A stretch of 64,000 nt of DNA from CAZXFA01 sp964640085 (GTDB lineage: Bacteria > Actinomycetota > UBA4738 > HRBIN12), in the NCBI GenBank assembly GCA_964640085.1, contig CAZXFA010000013.1:5080-69079 (forward strand), in the 5' to 3' direction. This document shows positions 1 to 8,794 of the stretch, one piece after another (within the stretch, counting starts at the first letter, position 1; every line of letters starts with the position of its first letter). The position numbers were made by a program, and so were the translations under genes. Below the pieces are notes generated by a model. That model saw only the letters and a list, made by a program, of their open reading frames with translations. It did not search any database and was not told where the DNA came from.

Positions 1-138
1 AATGCGACCATCACGCGGGGCGGCAAGACCCTCGAGGTGCAACAGACCCTCGTATTCCACGTCGCCGACGGCAAATCGATCGAGGTCTGGTCCTTCCCCA
101 CAGACCAGTACGCCGTCGATGAGTTCTGGGCGAACTGA
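1..138 (+). CDS. NTF2-like/SnoaL-type protein, C-terminal fragment
   Basis: Frame 1 is open from the window edge to a TGA at 136-138, giving the last 45 residues of a protein whose start lies outside. The tail contains VADGKSIEVWSF followed by DQYAVDEFW, which resembles the last beta strands of SnoaL-like or ketosteroid-isomerase-fold (NTF2-like) proteins. That family includes small enzymes and ligand binders, so no substrate can be named. The assignment rests on this short tail alone. Confidence 0.55.
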   Translation, partial: NATITRGGKTLEVQQTLVFHVADGKSIEVWSFPTDQYAVDEFWAN

Positions 139-206
139 AGACACAACCCTTCAGAGTTCACCCGTCTGGTAGGGGGGTACGGGGGTTCCAAGCTTCGCAT
201 GCCCTC

Positions 207-458
207 TTGACGGTATATGGGGTGACCGAGCTCCGACTCTCCGTTCCGGAGGCGGGCAGGCGCCTCCTCCCCCTCCCGGTCGCCTTGTGGCACAAGGACG
301 TCGGCAAGAGGGCCCTGAAGGGGCTCGCCAAGGGCGACGACGTCTTGGTCTACGGGCAGCTGGTCCGCCGCTTCTACCGGAGCGGAGCCGGGGCGCGGAG
401 CCTCACCGAGGTGGTGGCCTCGGGCGTCAAGAAGCTGGAGCCGGCCGAGGAGGCCTGA
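207..458 (+). CDS. Truncated single-stranded DNA-binding (SSB-like) OB-fold protein
   Basis: The 83-residue product (TTG at 207, or 79 residues from GTG at 222) matches the second half of the short actinobacterial SSB-like family: PVALWHKDVGKRALKGL, then GDDVLVYGQLVRRFYR and SLTEVVASGVKKL. The first beta strands, normally of the form 'V.L.G.L...PELR.LPSG', are missing. Just upstream, frame 1 reads RLVGG...KLRMPS, then TGA at 208-210, which resembles that missing part in another frame. The gene may be decayed, or the sequence may carry errors here. No Shine-Dalgarno site precedes either start. Its 3' end overlaps the convergent DUF1015 gene by 32 bases. Confidence 0.5.
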   Translation: MTVYGVTELRLSVPEAGRRLLPLPVALWHKDVGKRALKGLAKGDDVLVYGQLVRRFYRSGAGARSLTEVVASGVKKLEPAEEA

Positions 459-1644
459 TCGGGTCGGCGTCTCCGATCTGGTCGAAGGGTCGGATCACGA
501 GGCCGGTCCGCGGCTTCGGCCAGAAGAACGTGGACTTCTGTGGGAGACGCCCGCCGCGGTCGACCACCGCACGGATCCGGCCGGCGCCCGTGGGGGGCAG
601 GAGGTAGGCGGCCACTGCGGTCCCGGTTCGGACCGCCTCCTCGGCTTCGACCGCGTCCGGCGTGAAGCTGAGCTCCCCCTCCATGTCGGCCAGCACTTGG
701 TCGTGGAGCTGGCAGACGGTGGGCGGTTCCCCCCCCAGCTTGGCCACCCTGTGGACGAGCAGGCCGTCGTCCCGGGTCGCCACGCCGTAGGTCAGGCGCT
801 CGTCGTCGACCGAATCCAGCACCTCCTGGAGATCGCGCACGCGACGACCATCCTCGGGGACGGGTCCCGAACGCTGGATGCGGTGCAGCGGCAGGACCGG
901 CGGATCGGAGATGGCCGCGTCCAGGACGAGCATCATGACGTGTTCCCAGGGACCCAGGCCGTGGTCGGCGCGCATCTCGTCCCGGTAGCGCAGCGCCGTC
1001 GTGTACCGATGATGGCCGTCGGCGATCATGAGGGACTCGCCCTCGAGCCAGGCCGCGACGCGCGGATCGGGCTCGCCGACCCACAGGCGATGCTCCACGC
1101 CGTCCTCGCCGACCACTGCCGTCGTCGGCTCGACCGCGGAGGCGCGATCGAGGTGGTCGGCGAGGGGAACGCTCGGGCCCGGGAGCACGGCCAGGATGCA
1201 CGACAGGTTCGCTCGCACGGCCCGCATCAGTCGCAGCCGATCCTCCACCGGGGCCGCCATCGTGCGCTCGTGCGGCAGGATCGACCCGCCCGGATCCTCC
1301 AGCGCGACCTGGCAGACGAGCCCTCGGATCGTCCGGGCCCGGCCGTGGAACGAGAAGCGCATCTCGTAGGTGTAGTAGGCGGGGGCGTCCGTCGGGACGA
1401 GCACCCCATCCCCGCGCCAGCTCCGGAGCAGGTCCGAAGCCCTCCTATACTTGTTCGAGACCTCGTCGTCGCCGGGTCGATCCTCGCCGAGGTCGAGCCG
1501 GATGACGTTGTGGGGACTGGCGTCGAGGTACCGGACCCGGTCCGGCGGCGAGATCACGTCGTAGGGCGGGGTGGTGACGAGGTCGAGCGACCCCACGCGC
1601 GCACGATCGAACAGCAGGCCGATGAACGGCGACACGCGGGACAT
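427..1644 (-). CDS. DUF1015 family protein
   Basis: A 405-residue protein of the DUF1015 family, which is widespread in bacteria and has no settled function. Family signatures visible are PPYDVIS at residues 26-32, the region around residue 124 with PHERT, and the highly conserved DGHHRYTTAL at 209-218. Length is normal for the family. ATG at 1644 is preceded on the minus strand by TATACA six bases away, suggesting a leaderless transcript. The gene is divergent from the TPR gene with only five bases between the two starts, and its end overlaps the SSB-like gene. Confidence 0.85.
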   Translation of the reverse strand: MSRVSPFIGLLFDRARVGSLDLVTTPPYDVISPPDRVRYLDASPHNVIRLDLGEDRPGDDEVSNKYRRASDLLRSWRGDGVLVPTDAPAYYTYEMRFSFHGRARTIRGLVCQVALEDPGGSILPHERTMAAPVEDRLRLMRAVRANLSCILAVLPGPSVPLADHLDRASAVEPTTAVVGEDGVEHRLWVGEPDPRVAAWLEGESLMIADGHHRYTTALRYRDEMRADHGLGPWEHVMMLVLDAAISDPPVLPLHRIQRSGPVPEDGRRVRDLQEVLDSVDDERLTYGVATRDDGLLVHRVAKLGGEPPTVCQLHDQVLADMEGELSFTPDAVEAEEAVRTGTAVAAYLLPPTGAGRIRAVVDRGGRLPQKSTFFWPKPRTGLVIRPFDQIGDADPIRPPRPAPAS

Positions 1645-1649
1645 GGACC

Positions 1650-2027
1650 ATGTATAGCAGCGATCGCACCGACGGCGACTCCGCCTACGAACTGTTCGCG
1701 CGGGGCATGCGGCTGCTGCGGGACGGTTACCCTCACCAGGCGGCGCTGCTCCTCGGACGCGCCAAGCTCCTGGAGCCGGACAAGGGATCGATCCGCGAGG
1801 CGTTGGGGCGAGCGTTGTTCCTCATCGGGCGACCGGGCCGGGCCCGGCGGGAGTTCGCCAAGGCGGTGCAGATCGACCCGGTGAACGACTACGCGCACTT
1901 CGGGCTGGCCCTCGCGTGCGAGCGGACCGGCGAGCGCACGCGCGCGATCGGTCACCTCAAGCTCGCGATCGCGATGCGGCCCGACAACCCCGATTACGAG
2001 CGCGCCCTGGCGCGGCTGGGCGGCTGA
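1650..2027 (+). CDS. Small TPR-repeat protein
   Basis: The 125-residue protein consists of about three tetratricopeptide repeats. Helix pairs run through YELFARGMRLLRDGY, then IREALGRALFLIGRPGRARREF and YAHFGLALACERTGERTRAIGHL. TPRs bind other proteins, so it is likely an adaptor; no partner can be inferred. Its position directly before the HAD phosphatase and tlyA matches Rv1691 in M. tuberculosis, also a TPR protein before a HAD phosphatase. Its TGA overlaps the next ATG by one base, indicating co-translation. Confidence 0.8.
   Translation: MYSSDRTDGDSAYELFARGMRLLRDGYPHQAALLLGRAKLLEPDKGSIREALGRALFLIGRPGRARREFAKAVQIDPVNDYAHFGLALACERTGERTRAIGHLKLAIAMRPDNPDYERALARLGG
1651..1656 (-). promoter_or_regulatory. 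-10 box for the DUF1015 gene (leaderless)
   Basis: Minus-strand TATACA lies six bases before the ATG at 1644, the spacing expected when transcription begins at the start codon. No clear -35 element is seen. The box falls inside the first codons of the divergent TPR gene. Confidence 0.45.
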
Positions 2028-2848
2028 TGCTGGTCGACCGGTACGACTGCCTCCTCTTCGACCTGGATGGGGTGTTGTACCGAGGAGGGGAGGCGATCCC
2101 CGGGGCCCCCGAGACGCTCGCGACGCTCCGGCGCTCGGGCAAGTCGATCGCCTTCATCACGAACAACTCATCCCGGACTCCCGAGCAGGTGGCGGCCAAG
2201 CTGGCCGGTCTCGGGATCCCCGCCAAGCCGTCGGAGGTGGTCACCTCGGCGCTGGCCACGGCGGACCTGCTCGCTTCCCGGGGTGGCGGTTCGGCCTACG
2301 TGATCGGGGGCGAGGGCGTGATGGAGGCCCTCGCGGAGGCTGGGATCGAGGTCCTGGACGGTGAGCCGGAGCGCGTGGACCTGGTCGTGGTGGGGATGGA
2401 TGAGGACCTCACGTACGCGAAACTCCGCACCGCGTGCGGGCTGATCCGGCGGGGCGCGGGCTTCGTCGCGACCAACGTCGATCCGACCTATCCGGCGGGA
2501 GCGGGGGAGCTGTGGCCGGGCGGCGGTGCGATCGTGGCGGCCGTCGCGACCGCGACCGAGGTGGAGGCCGAGGTGGCAGGCAAGCCGCACCCACCGCTGT
2601 TCCGCTCGGCGCTCCGGCGGGCCGGGGGAACCACACCCCTGGTGATCGGGGACCGGCTCGACACCGACATCGAGGGGGCGGCGGCCCTGGGATGGGACAC
2701 GATGCTCGTGCTCACCGGCGTGACGTCCGACGAGGAGGTCGGCCGCTCATCCGTGCAGCCAACCTACGCGGTCCCCGACGTTCGAGCGCTGCTCGAAAGC
2801 GAAGGTCGGGAGGCTCAGAACGGGTCCGGCCGCGGCGGGATCCGGTAG
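2027..2848 (+). CDS. HAD-superfamily class IIA phosphatase (NagD/p-nitrophenylphosphatase type)
   Basis: The 273-residue protein carries the HAD motifs in order: nucleophile motif DLDGVLYRG near residue 12, motif II in FITNNSS, and the metal-binding GDRLDTDI near residue 210. The class IIA cap with GFVATNVDPTYP lies between. Such enzymes hydrolyse small phosphate esters, and relatives remove 4-nitrophenyl phosphate or 2-phosphoglycolate; the true substrate is unknown. ATG at 2027 overlaps the TPR stop. The same enzyme sits before tlyA in M. tuberculosis (Rv1692). The 3' end overlaps the rhomboid gene on the other strand by 34 bases. Confidence 0.88.
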   Translation: MLVDRYDCLLFDLDGVLYRGGEAIPGAPETLATLRRSGKSIAFITNNSSRTPEQVAAKLAGLGIPAKPSEVVTSALATADLLASRGGGSAYVIGGEGVMEALAEAGIEVLDGEPERVDLVVVGMDEDLTYAKLRTACGLIRRGAGFVATNVDPTYPAGAGELWPGGGAIVAAVATATEVEAEVAGKPHPPLFRSALRRAGGTTPLVIGDRLDTDIEGAAALGWDTMLVLTGVTSDEEVGRSSVQPTYAVPDVRALLESEGREAQNGSGRGGIR

Positions 2849-3615
2849 ACGGATCTCGGGCGCCGCCGAAAGAACGCCCAGGCCACGGCGGCCCCGAACC
2901 CGAAACCGCCCACATGCGCCCAGAAGGCGACGCCGCCGTTCACCTCGGTCCCGAGCTGCCCCACGCCGCTGAAGACCTGGAGCACGAACCAGACCCCGAG
3001 GACGAGCGCGGCGGGCAACTCCACCACCGTGATGAAGAAGAAGATGACGAGGGTGGTGACGCGGGCGTGGGGGAACAGCACGGCGTAGGCACCGAGGACG
3101 GCCCCGATCGCTCCCGAGGCGCCGACGTTGGGGATCGTCGATCCCGGGTCGAACGCAACCTGAAGCGCCGTCGCCGCCACCCCTCCGAGCAGGTAGAAGA
3201 ACGGGAACAGCGCGTGACCGAGCCGATCCTCCACGTTGTTGCCGAACACCCACAGGAACAGCATGTTGCCCGCGATGTGGAGCCAGCCGCCGTGGAGGAA
3301 CATCGACACGAACACCGACGCCAGCCAGCCCTTGTCGGGGCACACCTGCTGGAGGAACGGTTGGATCGCCCGTCCGGCGCCCGGTCCGAAGTCCTCGTCG
3401 AGGGCCTCGCGCGCCTCCGTCCCCCCGTCGGCCAGGCTCGTCTGGTGGGTGAGCTCGAAAGGGATCTGGGCCTGGCAGAAGTAGAACTCCTGCTGCTCGA
3501 CCTGCGTGCCGAACGAGGGCTGCCAGAGCAGGAAGACGATCAGGTTCGCGGCGATGAAGGCGAGCGTGAGGAACGGGACCCGGCGCGTTGGGTTCGCGTC
3601 GCGGATCGGGATCAT
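2815..3615 (-). CDS. Rhomboid-family intramembrane serine protease
   Basis: A 266-residue polytopic membrane protein with the rhomboid signatures: HGGWLHIAGNM at about 108-118, the catalytic serine in GASGAIGA (S168), and the catalytic histidine in FWAHVGGF (H234). At least six hydrophobic segments are visible. Between the first membrane segment and the HGGW motif is a roughly 65-residue loop containing two cysteines. Rhomboids cleave single-pass membrane proteins within the bilayer; the substrate is unknown. ATG at 3615. It is convergent with the HAD phosphatase. Confidence 0.92.
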   Translation of the reverse strand: MIPIRDANPTRRVPFLTLAFIAANLIVFLLWQPSFGTQVEQQEFYFCQAQIPFELTHQTSLADGGTEAREALDEDFGPGAGRAIQPFLQQVCPDKGWLASVFVSMFLHGGWLHIAGNMLFLWVFGNNVEDRLGHALFPFFYLLGGVAATALQVAFDPGSTIPNVGASGAIGAVLGAYAVLFPHARVTTLVIFFFITVVELPAALVLGVWFVLQVFSGVGQLGTEVNGGVAFWAHVGGFGFGAAVAWAFFRRRPRSVYRIPPRPDPF

Positions 3616-3743
3616 CGGCCGGGCGCGCTCCAGCCCCGCTTCGTCTGGCCGGGCATAGAGCCCGAGCCTAGCAGCGTGCGTGACCGCGGGCGCATCCGTG
3701 GCGAGGGTATCCTGACGGAGGACGACGACCGGAGGGATGAGCC

Positions 3744-4133
3744 ATGGTCGTGGACGAGGTCCGGAAGTACGTGGAGGCCGCGATGGGGAAGCTCTCGCCC
3801 GCCAAGGCGCAGGAGATGGCCCGATCGCTGATGAAAGGGCAGGGCAAGGAACAGATCACGAAGGCCGCGCAGGACCTCGTGGAGTGGTCCAATCGCAACC
3901 GCGAACGCCTGACGGAGCTGGTCCGCAAGGAGGTGCGGTCGCAGCTCAAGGCGGTCGGGGTGGCCTCCCGGGACGAGGTCGAAGCGCTCCGCAAGCGGGT
4001 CCGCGAGCTCGAGCGATCGGGCGCGCCGAAGAAGCGCTCCACCGCGAAGCGCTCGACGACGAAGCGCTCCAGCGCCAAGCGTTCCACGGGCGCGACGTCC
4101 GATGCGACCGCTCCACCGAGCGGGGCCGCCTGA
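3744..4133 (+). CDS. Phasin-like coiled-coil protein with basic Ser/Thr/Lys tail
   Basis: The 129-residue protein has a helical N-terminal part, a coiled coil around DEVEALRKRVRELE (residues 75-90) and a low-complexity tail rich in KR, S and T with short repeats of the form AKRST. This layout resembles actinobacterial proteins annotated as polyhydroxyalkanoate-granule or phasin-related. The basic tail could bind DNA, RNA or acidic polymers. It lies directly before tlyA, where M. tuberculosis has the short Rv1693. A role in storage granules is only an analogy; no PHA genes are present here. Confidence 0.65.
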   Translation: MVVDEVRKYVEAAMGKLSPAKAQEMARSLMKGQGKEQITKAAQDLVEWSNRNRERLTELVRKEVRSQLKAVGVASRDEVEALRKRVRELERSGAPKKRSTAKRSTTKRSSAKRSTGATSDATAPPSGAA

Positions 4134-4137
4134 CCCG

Positions 4138-4938
4138 GTGGCGCGCCGGCGGCTCGATGTCGAGCTCGTCCGGCGGGGGCTCGTCACCAGCAGGACCGAG
4201 GCGCAGGCAGCGGTGCGGGGGGGGAGGGTGACGGTCGCCGGCTGGCCGGCGACCAAGGTCTCCACGCTGGTCGCGCCGGGCGAGCCTCTCGAGATCGTGT
4301 GGCCGGGCCGGCGGTTCGTCTCCCGCGGCGGCGAGAAGCTCGATGCCGCGCTCTCGCGTTTCCGGATCGAGGTGGCGGGCCGGCGGTGCCTTGATGCGGG
4401 CGCGTCGACCGGGGGGTTCACCGACTGTCTCCTCCGCTACGGAGCGACGCACGTGGTCGCGCTCGACGTGGGATACGGGCAGCTCGCGTGGTCGTTGCGG
4501 ACCGATCCGAGGGTGACCGTGCTCGAACGGACCAACGTCCGCGCGCTCTCCCGCGAGCATCTGCCGTACGCTCCTGACCTGGTCACGGCGGACCTGTCCT
4601 TCATCTCGCTCCGGCGGGCGATCCCCTCGCTCGCGGCGGTGGCCGCGGACGGCGCGGACCTCGTGCTGCTCGTCAAGCCGCAGTTCGAGGCCGGACGCGA
4701 CGAGGTGGGTCGCGGGGGGGTGGTCCGCGATCCCGATGCGTGGCGGCGGGCCATCCTGGCGGTCGCCGGGACCTGTGCCGAGCACGGTCTGGCCCCCGTG
4801 GCCGTGATGGCCTCTCCGCGCCCCGGTCCGGCGGGCAACGTCGAGTTCCCGCTCCACCTGAGGAAGGGCGGGGACCCCGTCGAGCTGGACCCCGGCACCG
4901 CCCTGGCCGAGGGGCTGGAGATCGGGGACGGCTCGTGA
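4138..4938 (+). CDS. tlyA: TlyA-type rRNA 2'-O-methyltransferase
   Basis: The 266-residue protein has an N-terminal S4 RNA-binding domain (RRRLDVELVRRGLVTSRTEA, then VTVAGWPATKV) and an FtsJ-like methyltransferase domain with the SAM motif CLDAGASTGGFTDCLL and the downstream motif DLVTADLSFISL. The family methylates ribose at C1409 of 16S and C1920 of 23S rRNA and sensitises cells to capreomycin. I chose GTG at 4138 because known TlyA proteins begin M-A-R-R just before the S4 domain. An ATG at 4102 in the same frame would overlap the previous gene by 32 bases. It overlaps nadK by four bases. Confidence 0.93.
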   Translation: MARRRLDVELVRRGLVTSRTEAQAAVRGGRVTVAGWPATKVSTLVAPGEPLEIVWPGRRFVSRGGEKLDAALSRFRIEVAGRRCLDAGASTGGFTDCLLRYGATHVVALDVGYGQLAWSLRTDPRVTVLERTNVRALSREHLPYAPDLVTADLSFISLRRAIPSLAAVAADGADLVLLVKPQFEAGRDEVGRGGVVRDPDAWRRAILAVAGTCAEHGLAPVAVMASPRPGPAGNVEFPLHLRKGGDPVELDPGTALAEGLEIGDGS

Positions 4939-5789
4939 GGAGGGTCGGGTTCGTGGTGCACCCCGCCCGCGAGGCCGCGGTGACGGCGGCCGCGGGCCTG
5001 GAGGGATGGCTGCGGGGCGAGGGGATCGATGCGAGGCGGGAGGACGGCTCGGGCACCGAGGATCCGGAGCGCGCTCGGGCGTTCGTCGACGGGCTCGACC
5101 TGGTGGTCTCGGTGGGCGGCGATGGGACGTTCCTGCGCGCGGCACATCTGGCCTCCCGCGCCGATGTGCCGGTGCTCGGCGTGAAGGTGGGACGGATGGG
5201 GTTCCTCACGGAGGTGGGGCCGGAAGAGGCCATCGGGGTCCTCCAGAGGGTCCTGACCGGCTCGGCCAGCGTGGAGGAGCGGCTCGCGGTGTTGGCCGAG
5301 CCGGAGGGTGCCGCCTTCGAACCGCAATGGGCGCTGAACGAGATCATCGTGGAGAAGAGCGCCCGTCACCGCCTGATCCGTCTGGCGGTGTTCGTGGACG
5401 ACTGCTACGTGACCACGTTCTCCGCGGACGGGGTGATCGTCGCGACCCCCACGGGCTCTACTGCCTATTCGTTCTCGGCGGGAGGCCCGATCGTCTCTCC
5501 CTCGGTCCCGTGCATCCTCGTGACGCCGATCGCGGCCCACATGGTCTTCGACCGGTCCCTCGTACTGGCCGCGGACGAGCGCGTGACGCTCGGCGTCCTC
5601 GGTGAGGAACCCGGGCTCCTGTCCGCGGACGGTCGCGAGAGTCTCGAGCTCCCGGTGGGTTCGAGCGTCCGTATCGGCCGAGCGCCGCACCCGGCTCGCT
5701 TCGTCCGTCGTGGCGACGCACCGCAGTTCCACGCCCTGGTGCGGGAGAAGTTCGGGCTGCCGGGCAGGGACGGCGAGCGCGAGGGCTAG
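4935..5789 (+). CDS. nadK: NAD kinase
   Basis: The 284-residue protein has the NAD kinase diacylglycerol-kinase-like fold: catalytic GGDGTFLRAA near residue 61, ALNEIIVEK (the NE/D motif) and the glycine-rich TPTGSTAYSFSAGGPI. It makes NADP from NAD and ATP or polyphosphate. GTG at 4935 overlaps the tlyA stop (GTGA). The order tlyA-nadK-recN is the same as Rv1694-Rv1696, so function and start are well supported. Confidence 0.95.
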   Translation: MRRVGFVVHPAREAAVTAAAGLEGWLRGEGIDARREDGSGTEDPERARAFVDGLDLVVSVGGDGTFLRAAHLASRADVPVLGVKVGRMGFLTEVGPEEAIGVLQRVLTGSASVEERLAVLAEPEGAAFEPQWALNEIIVEKSARHRLIRLAVFVDDCYVTTFSADGVIVATPTGSTAYSFSAGGPIVSPSVPCILVTPIAAHMVFDRSLVLAADERVTLGVLGEEPGLLSADGRESLELPVGSSVRIGRAPHPARFVRRGDAPQFHALVREKFGLPGRDGEREG

Positions 5790-5796
5790 GGTCCGG

Positions 5797-7485
5797 ATGC
5801 TCCGGGAGCTCCACATCAGCGGGCTCGGCGTGATCGAGGACCTCGATCTCCAGCTGCATCGGGGCCTCAACGTGTTGACGGGGGAGACCGGGGCGGGCAA
5901 GACGCTGATCACCGTCGGCCTCGGGTTGGCCCTGGGACGACGCGCTTCGGCCGCGCAGGTCCGCGCCGGGTTCGAGGCAGCCCGTGTCCAGGGCCGGTTC
6001 GATGCCACCCCGGCCGCCGTGGAAGCCGGGTGGGCGGAGGGCGGCGAGATCGTTCTGGCCCGGACGGTCTCCGCGGAGGGCCGGAGCACGGCTCGCATCG
6101 GCGGCCAGCTCGCGCCGGTGTCGGCGTTGGCCCGTCTTGGAGAGGACCTGATCGAGATCCACGGGCAGAACGAGGGGGCGCGGCTACGCTCGTTCGCCGC
6201 GCAGACGGCGTTCCTCGATCGCTACGCGGGAGATGTGCACCTCGGAGCGGTGCGCGAGCTCACCGACGAGCACGGACGGTGGCGCGCGGCCCGCGCCGCC
6301 CTGGCGGAGCTGGAGGCCCGTGAGCGGGAGCGGGAGCGCGAGCTCGACCTGCTCGCCTACCAGATCCGCGAGATCGAAGCGGTCGCACCCCGTCCGGGCG
6401 AGCTGGCGGAGGCTCGCCTGGAGGAGGCCAGGCTGGCGCACGCCGAGCGATTGCTCGAACGGACCGGCGAGGCGGAGCGCCGCGTGGCGGGGGAGGACGC
6501 CGGCACCGACGCCCTGCGCGCCGCTGCCGCCGCGCTGGCGTCCTCGGCCGAGCTCGACCCGGGCCTGGCCGAGCTCGCCGGGCGGGCCGAGGCCATCGCG
6601 GTCACGGCTGAGGAGCTCGCGCGGGACCTCCGCACGTACCGCGACCGGCTCGAGCTGGATCCCGGACGGCTCGAGGAGGTCCGCGGGCGGCTCGCGGCCC
6701 TGGAGGCGCTCCGGCGCAAGTACGGCGAGACGGAGGCGGACGTTCGCGGCTTCCTGGAACGCGCCCGCGCGCGGTTAGACGCATTGGTCGGGGTCGATCA
6801 GGAGCGCTCGCGTCTGGAAGCCGAGGCCGGCCGACTCGGCGATCGCGTGGCCGCCCTGGCCGTGACCGTCTCCGGCGGACGCCGGGATGCGGCCCCTCGC
6901 CTCTCCCAGGCGGTCGTCGACGAGCTCCGCGAGCTCGGCATGCCGGGCGGTGTGGTCGAGATCGCCCTGGTGCCGAACACGGAGGTGCTCGCTTCGGGGG
7001 CCGAGCACGCGGGCTTCGCGTTCTCCGCAGGCGCGGGGCAGATACCCCTGCCGCTCGCACGCTCCGCCTCCGGGGGCGAGCTCTCGCGGACGATGTTGGC
7101 GTGTCGGAGCGTGCTCGCCGACCTGGACGACGTGCCCACGCTGGTGTTCGACGAGGTGGACGCGGGCATCGGCGGCGTGGCCGGCCTGGCCGTCGGGCGG
7201 CGCCTCGCGCACCTGGCCTCGTCGCGGCAGGTGTTGGTCGTGACCCATCTCCCCCAGATCGCGGCCTTCGCCGATCGGCACGCCGTGGTCGAGAAGACGG
7301 AGGGGCGTGCGGTGGTCGAGATCGCGGAGGGCGCCGAGCGGATCGAAGAGCTCACGCGGATGCTCGCCGGCCTGCCGGGGAGTGAGGCCGCGGCGACCCA
7401 TGCGGAAGAGCTCCTGGCCGATGCCGCTCGGGCGCGGGACGGCGGACGCGGGCACGCGGGAGCGGGTCGGGGGCGCCTCGGATAG
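5797..7485 (+). CDS. recN: DNA repair protein RecN
   Basis: The 562-residue SMC-like ATPase starts MLRELHISGLG and has Walker A GETGAGKT at about 29-36. A long coiled coil spans roughly 150-380. Its C-terminal head carries the ABC signature ASGGELSRTMLA, Walker B LVFDEVDAGIGG and the H-loop TH in VVTHLPQIA. RecN acts at double-strand breaks with RecA. It starts eight bases after nadK. Its last 180 bases are overlapped by any longer version of the next gene. Confidence 0.96.
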   Translation: MLRELHISGLGVIEDLDLQLHRGLNVLTGETGAGKTLITVGLGLALGRRASAAQVRAGFEAARVQGRFDATPAAVEAGWAEGGEIVLARTVSAEGRSTARIGGQLAPVSALARLGEDLIEIHGQNEGARLRSFAAQTAFLDRYAGDVHLGAVRELTDEHGRWRAARAALAELEARERERERELDLLAYQIREIEAVAPRPGELAEARLEEARLAHAERLLERTGEAERRVAGEDAGTDALRAAAAALASSAELDPGLAELAGRAEAIAVTAEELARDLRTYRDRLELDPGRLEEVRGRLAALEALRRKYGETEADVRGFLERARARLDALVGVDQERSRLEAEAGRLGDRVAALAVTVSGGRRDAAPRLSQAVVDELRELGMPGGVVEIALVPNTEVLASGAEHAGFAFSAGAGQIPLPLARSASGGELSRTMLACRSVLADLDDVPTLVFDEVDAGIGGVAGLAVGRRLAHLASSRQVLVVTHLPQIAAFADRHAVVEKTEGRAVVEIAEGAERIEELTRMLAGLPGSEAAATHAEELLADAARARDGGRGHAGAGRGRLG

Positions 7486-7642
7486 GCTGTGGCTCGAGGG
7501 GGGTTCCGCGGCGTGGGGGCCCGAGGGCGCTGCGCCGGTTCCCCCGTGTGCGGTCACGGGAGGCATCCCCACGGCATCGAGGACGAGGAGCCTGCTCCGG
7601 CGACCCCGACGGCGGCCGAGACCGCAGACCGGGATCGCCCGG

Positions 7643-8794
7643 GTGGATGCGCGCACCAAGCGGCTGGTCCAGCGTGTCCGCCCGGGTGAGATCGCGGTGA
7701 TCGACCACGAGGACCTGGACCGGGTCTCCGCCGAGGCGCTGGTCGACGCGGGGGTGGCCGGCGTGGTGAACGCGGCCCGTTCGATCACCGGTCGGTACCC
7801 GAACCTGGGCCCCCTCCGGCTCCTCGAGGAGGGGGTTCCGCTCGTCGACTCGGTCGGCCCGTTGCTGCTGCGCAAGGTCCGGGAGGGCGATCCGATCCGG
7901 TTGGAGGATGATCGGATCCTGGTGGACGACCGGTTGGTAGGCGTCGGGTTGCGTCAGACCGAATCGTCGGTCCGCAGCGCCATGGCGGTCGCGCAGCTGA
8001 ACCTCGGCGAGCGGTTCGAGAGCTTCGCCGCCAACACGGTGGACTTCATGCAGCGGGAGCGGGATCTGCTGTTCGGGGGCGCCGGCCTCCCGACGCTCGT
8101 GCACGATCTCGCCCACCGGCCGGTGCTGGTGGTGGTCCGCGGCTACAACCACAAGGAGGATCTCGCGGTCCTGGGCCCGTACATCCGGGATGTCCGTCCG
8201 GTCCTGCTCGGTGTGGACGGGGGCGCAGATGCCCTGATGGAGGCGGGGTACGTCCCGGACCTGATCGTCGGGGACATGGACAGCGTCTCGGACGCGGCTC
8301 TGCGGCTCGCGACCCGTCGGCCCAGGCGCCTCCCGCGGCGACGGCTCGCTACCGAGATCGTGCTCCACGCGTACCAGGATGGGCGCGCCCCCGGGCGTGC
8401 ACGCCTGGAGACCCTGGGCATCCCCCACACGGTGGTCGCGGCGGCCGGGACGAGCGAGGACCTGGCCTTCCTCCTCGCGCACGAGAAGGGGGCGGAGACG
8501 ATCGTGTCGGTCGGGAGCCACGGCAACCTCCGTGAGTTCCTCGACAAGGGACGCGAGGGCATGGCCAGCACGTTCCTGGTCCGCCTAAGGGTGGGCGAGA
8601 TCCTGATGGATGCCAAGGGCGTGTCGCGCGTGTACTCGCCTCGGATACGGACGCGCGATAGCCTCCTGCTGGTTGGGGCCGCCATCGCCGTGATCGCCGC
8701 CGTGATCGCGATCTCGCCGCCGCTCCGCCTGTACGCGATCCAGCTGTTCGAGCAGCTCCGTCAGTGGGTGTTCCAGCTCAAGGAGCTGCTGTGA
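7643..8794 (+). CDS. steA: SteA-like cytokinetic ring protein
   Basis: The protein resembles SteA (Rv1697), including PGEIAVIDHEDLDRVSAEAL, VNAARSITGRYPNLGP, the thiamin-pyrophosphokinase-like core GYVPDLIVGDMDSV, and a C-terminal membrane segment near IAVIAAVIAISPP. In Corynebacterium SteA works with SteB at the division septum. GTG at 7643 is the first usual start after recN and gives 383 residues. Homology seems to begin four codons earlier (TGIARVD), so translation may start upstream inside recN, or at CTG 7487. The stop overlaps the mctB-like start. The order recN-steA-mctB-pyrG is as in M. tuberculosis. Confidence 0.85.
   Translation: MDARTKRLVQRVRPGEIAVIDHEDLDRVSAEALVDAGVAGVVNAARSITGRYPNLGPLRLLEEGVPLVDSVGPLLLRKVREGDPIRLEDDRILVDDRLVGVGLRQTESSVRSAMAVAQLNLGERFESFAANTVDFMQRERDLLFGGAGLPTLVHDLAHRPVLVVVRGYNHKEDLAVLGPYIRDVRPVLLGVDGGADALMEAGYVPDLIVGDMDSVSDAALRLATRRPRRLPRRRLATEIVLHAYQDGRAPGRARLETLGIPHTVVAAAGTSEDLAFLLAHEKGAETIVSVGSHGNLREFLDKGREGMASTFLVRLRVGEILMDAKGVSRVYSPRIRTRDSLLLVGAAIAVIAAVIAISPPLRLYAIQLFEQLRQWVFQLKELL

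Noticed and set aside
2434..3831. Long plus-strand frame opposite the rhomboid gene
   Set aside because: It is the antisense shadow of a well-supported rhomboid protease and is rich in charged low-complexity text, as expected for such shadows in GC-rich DNA.
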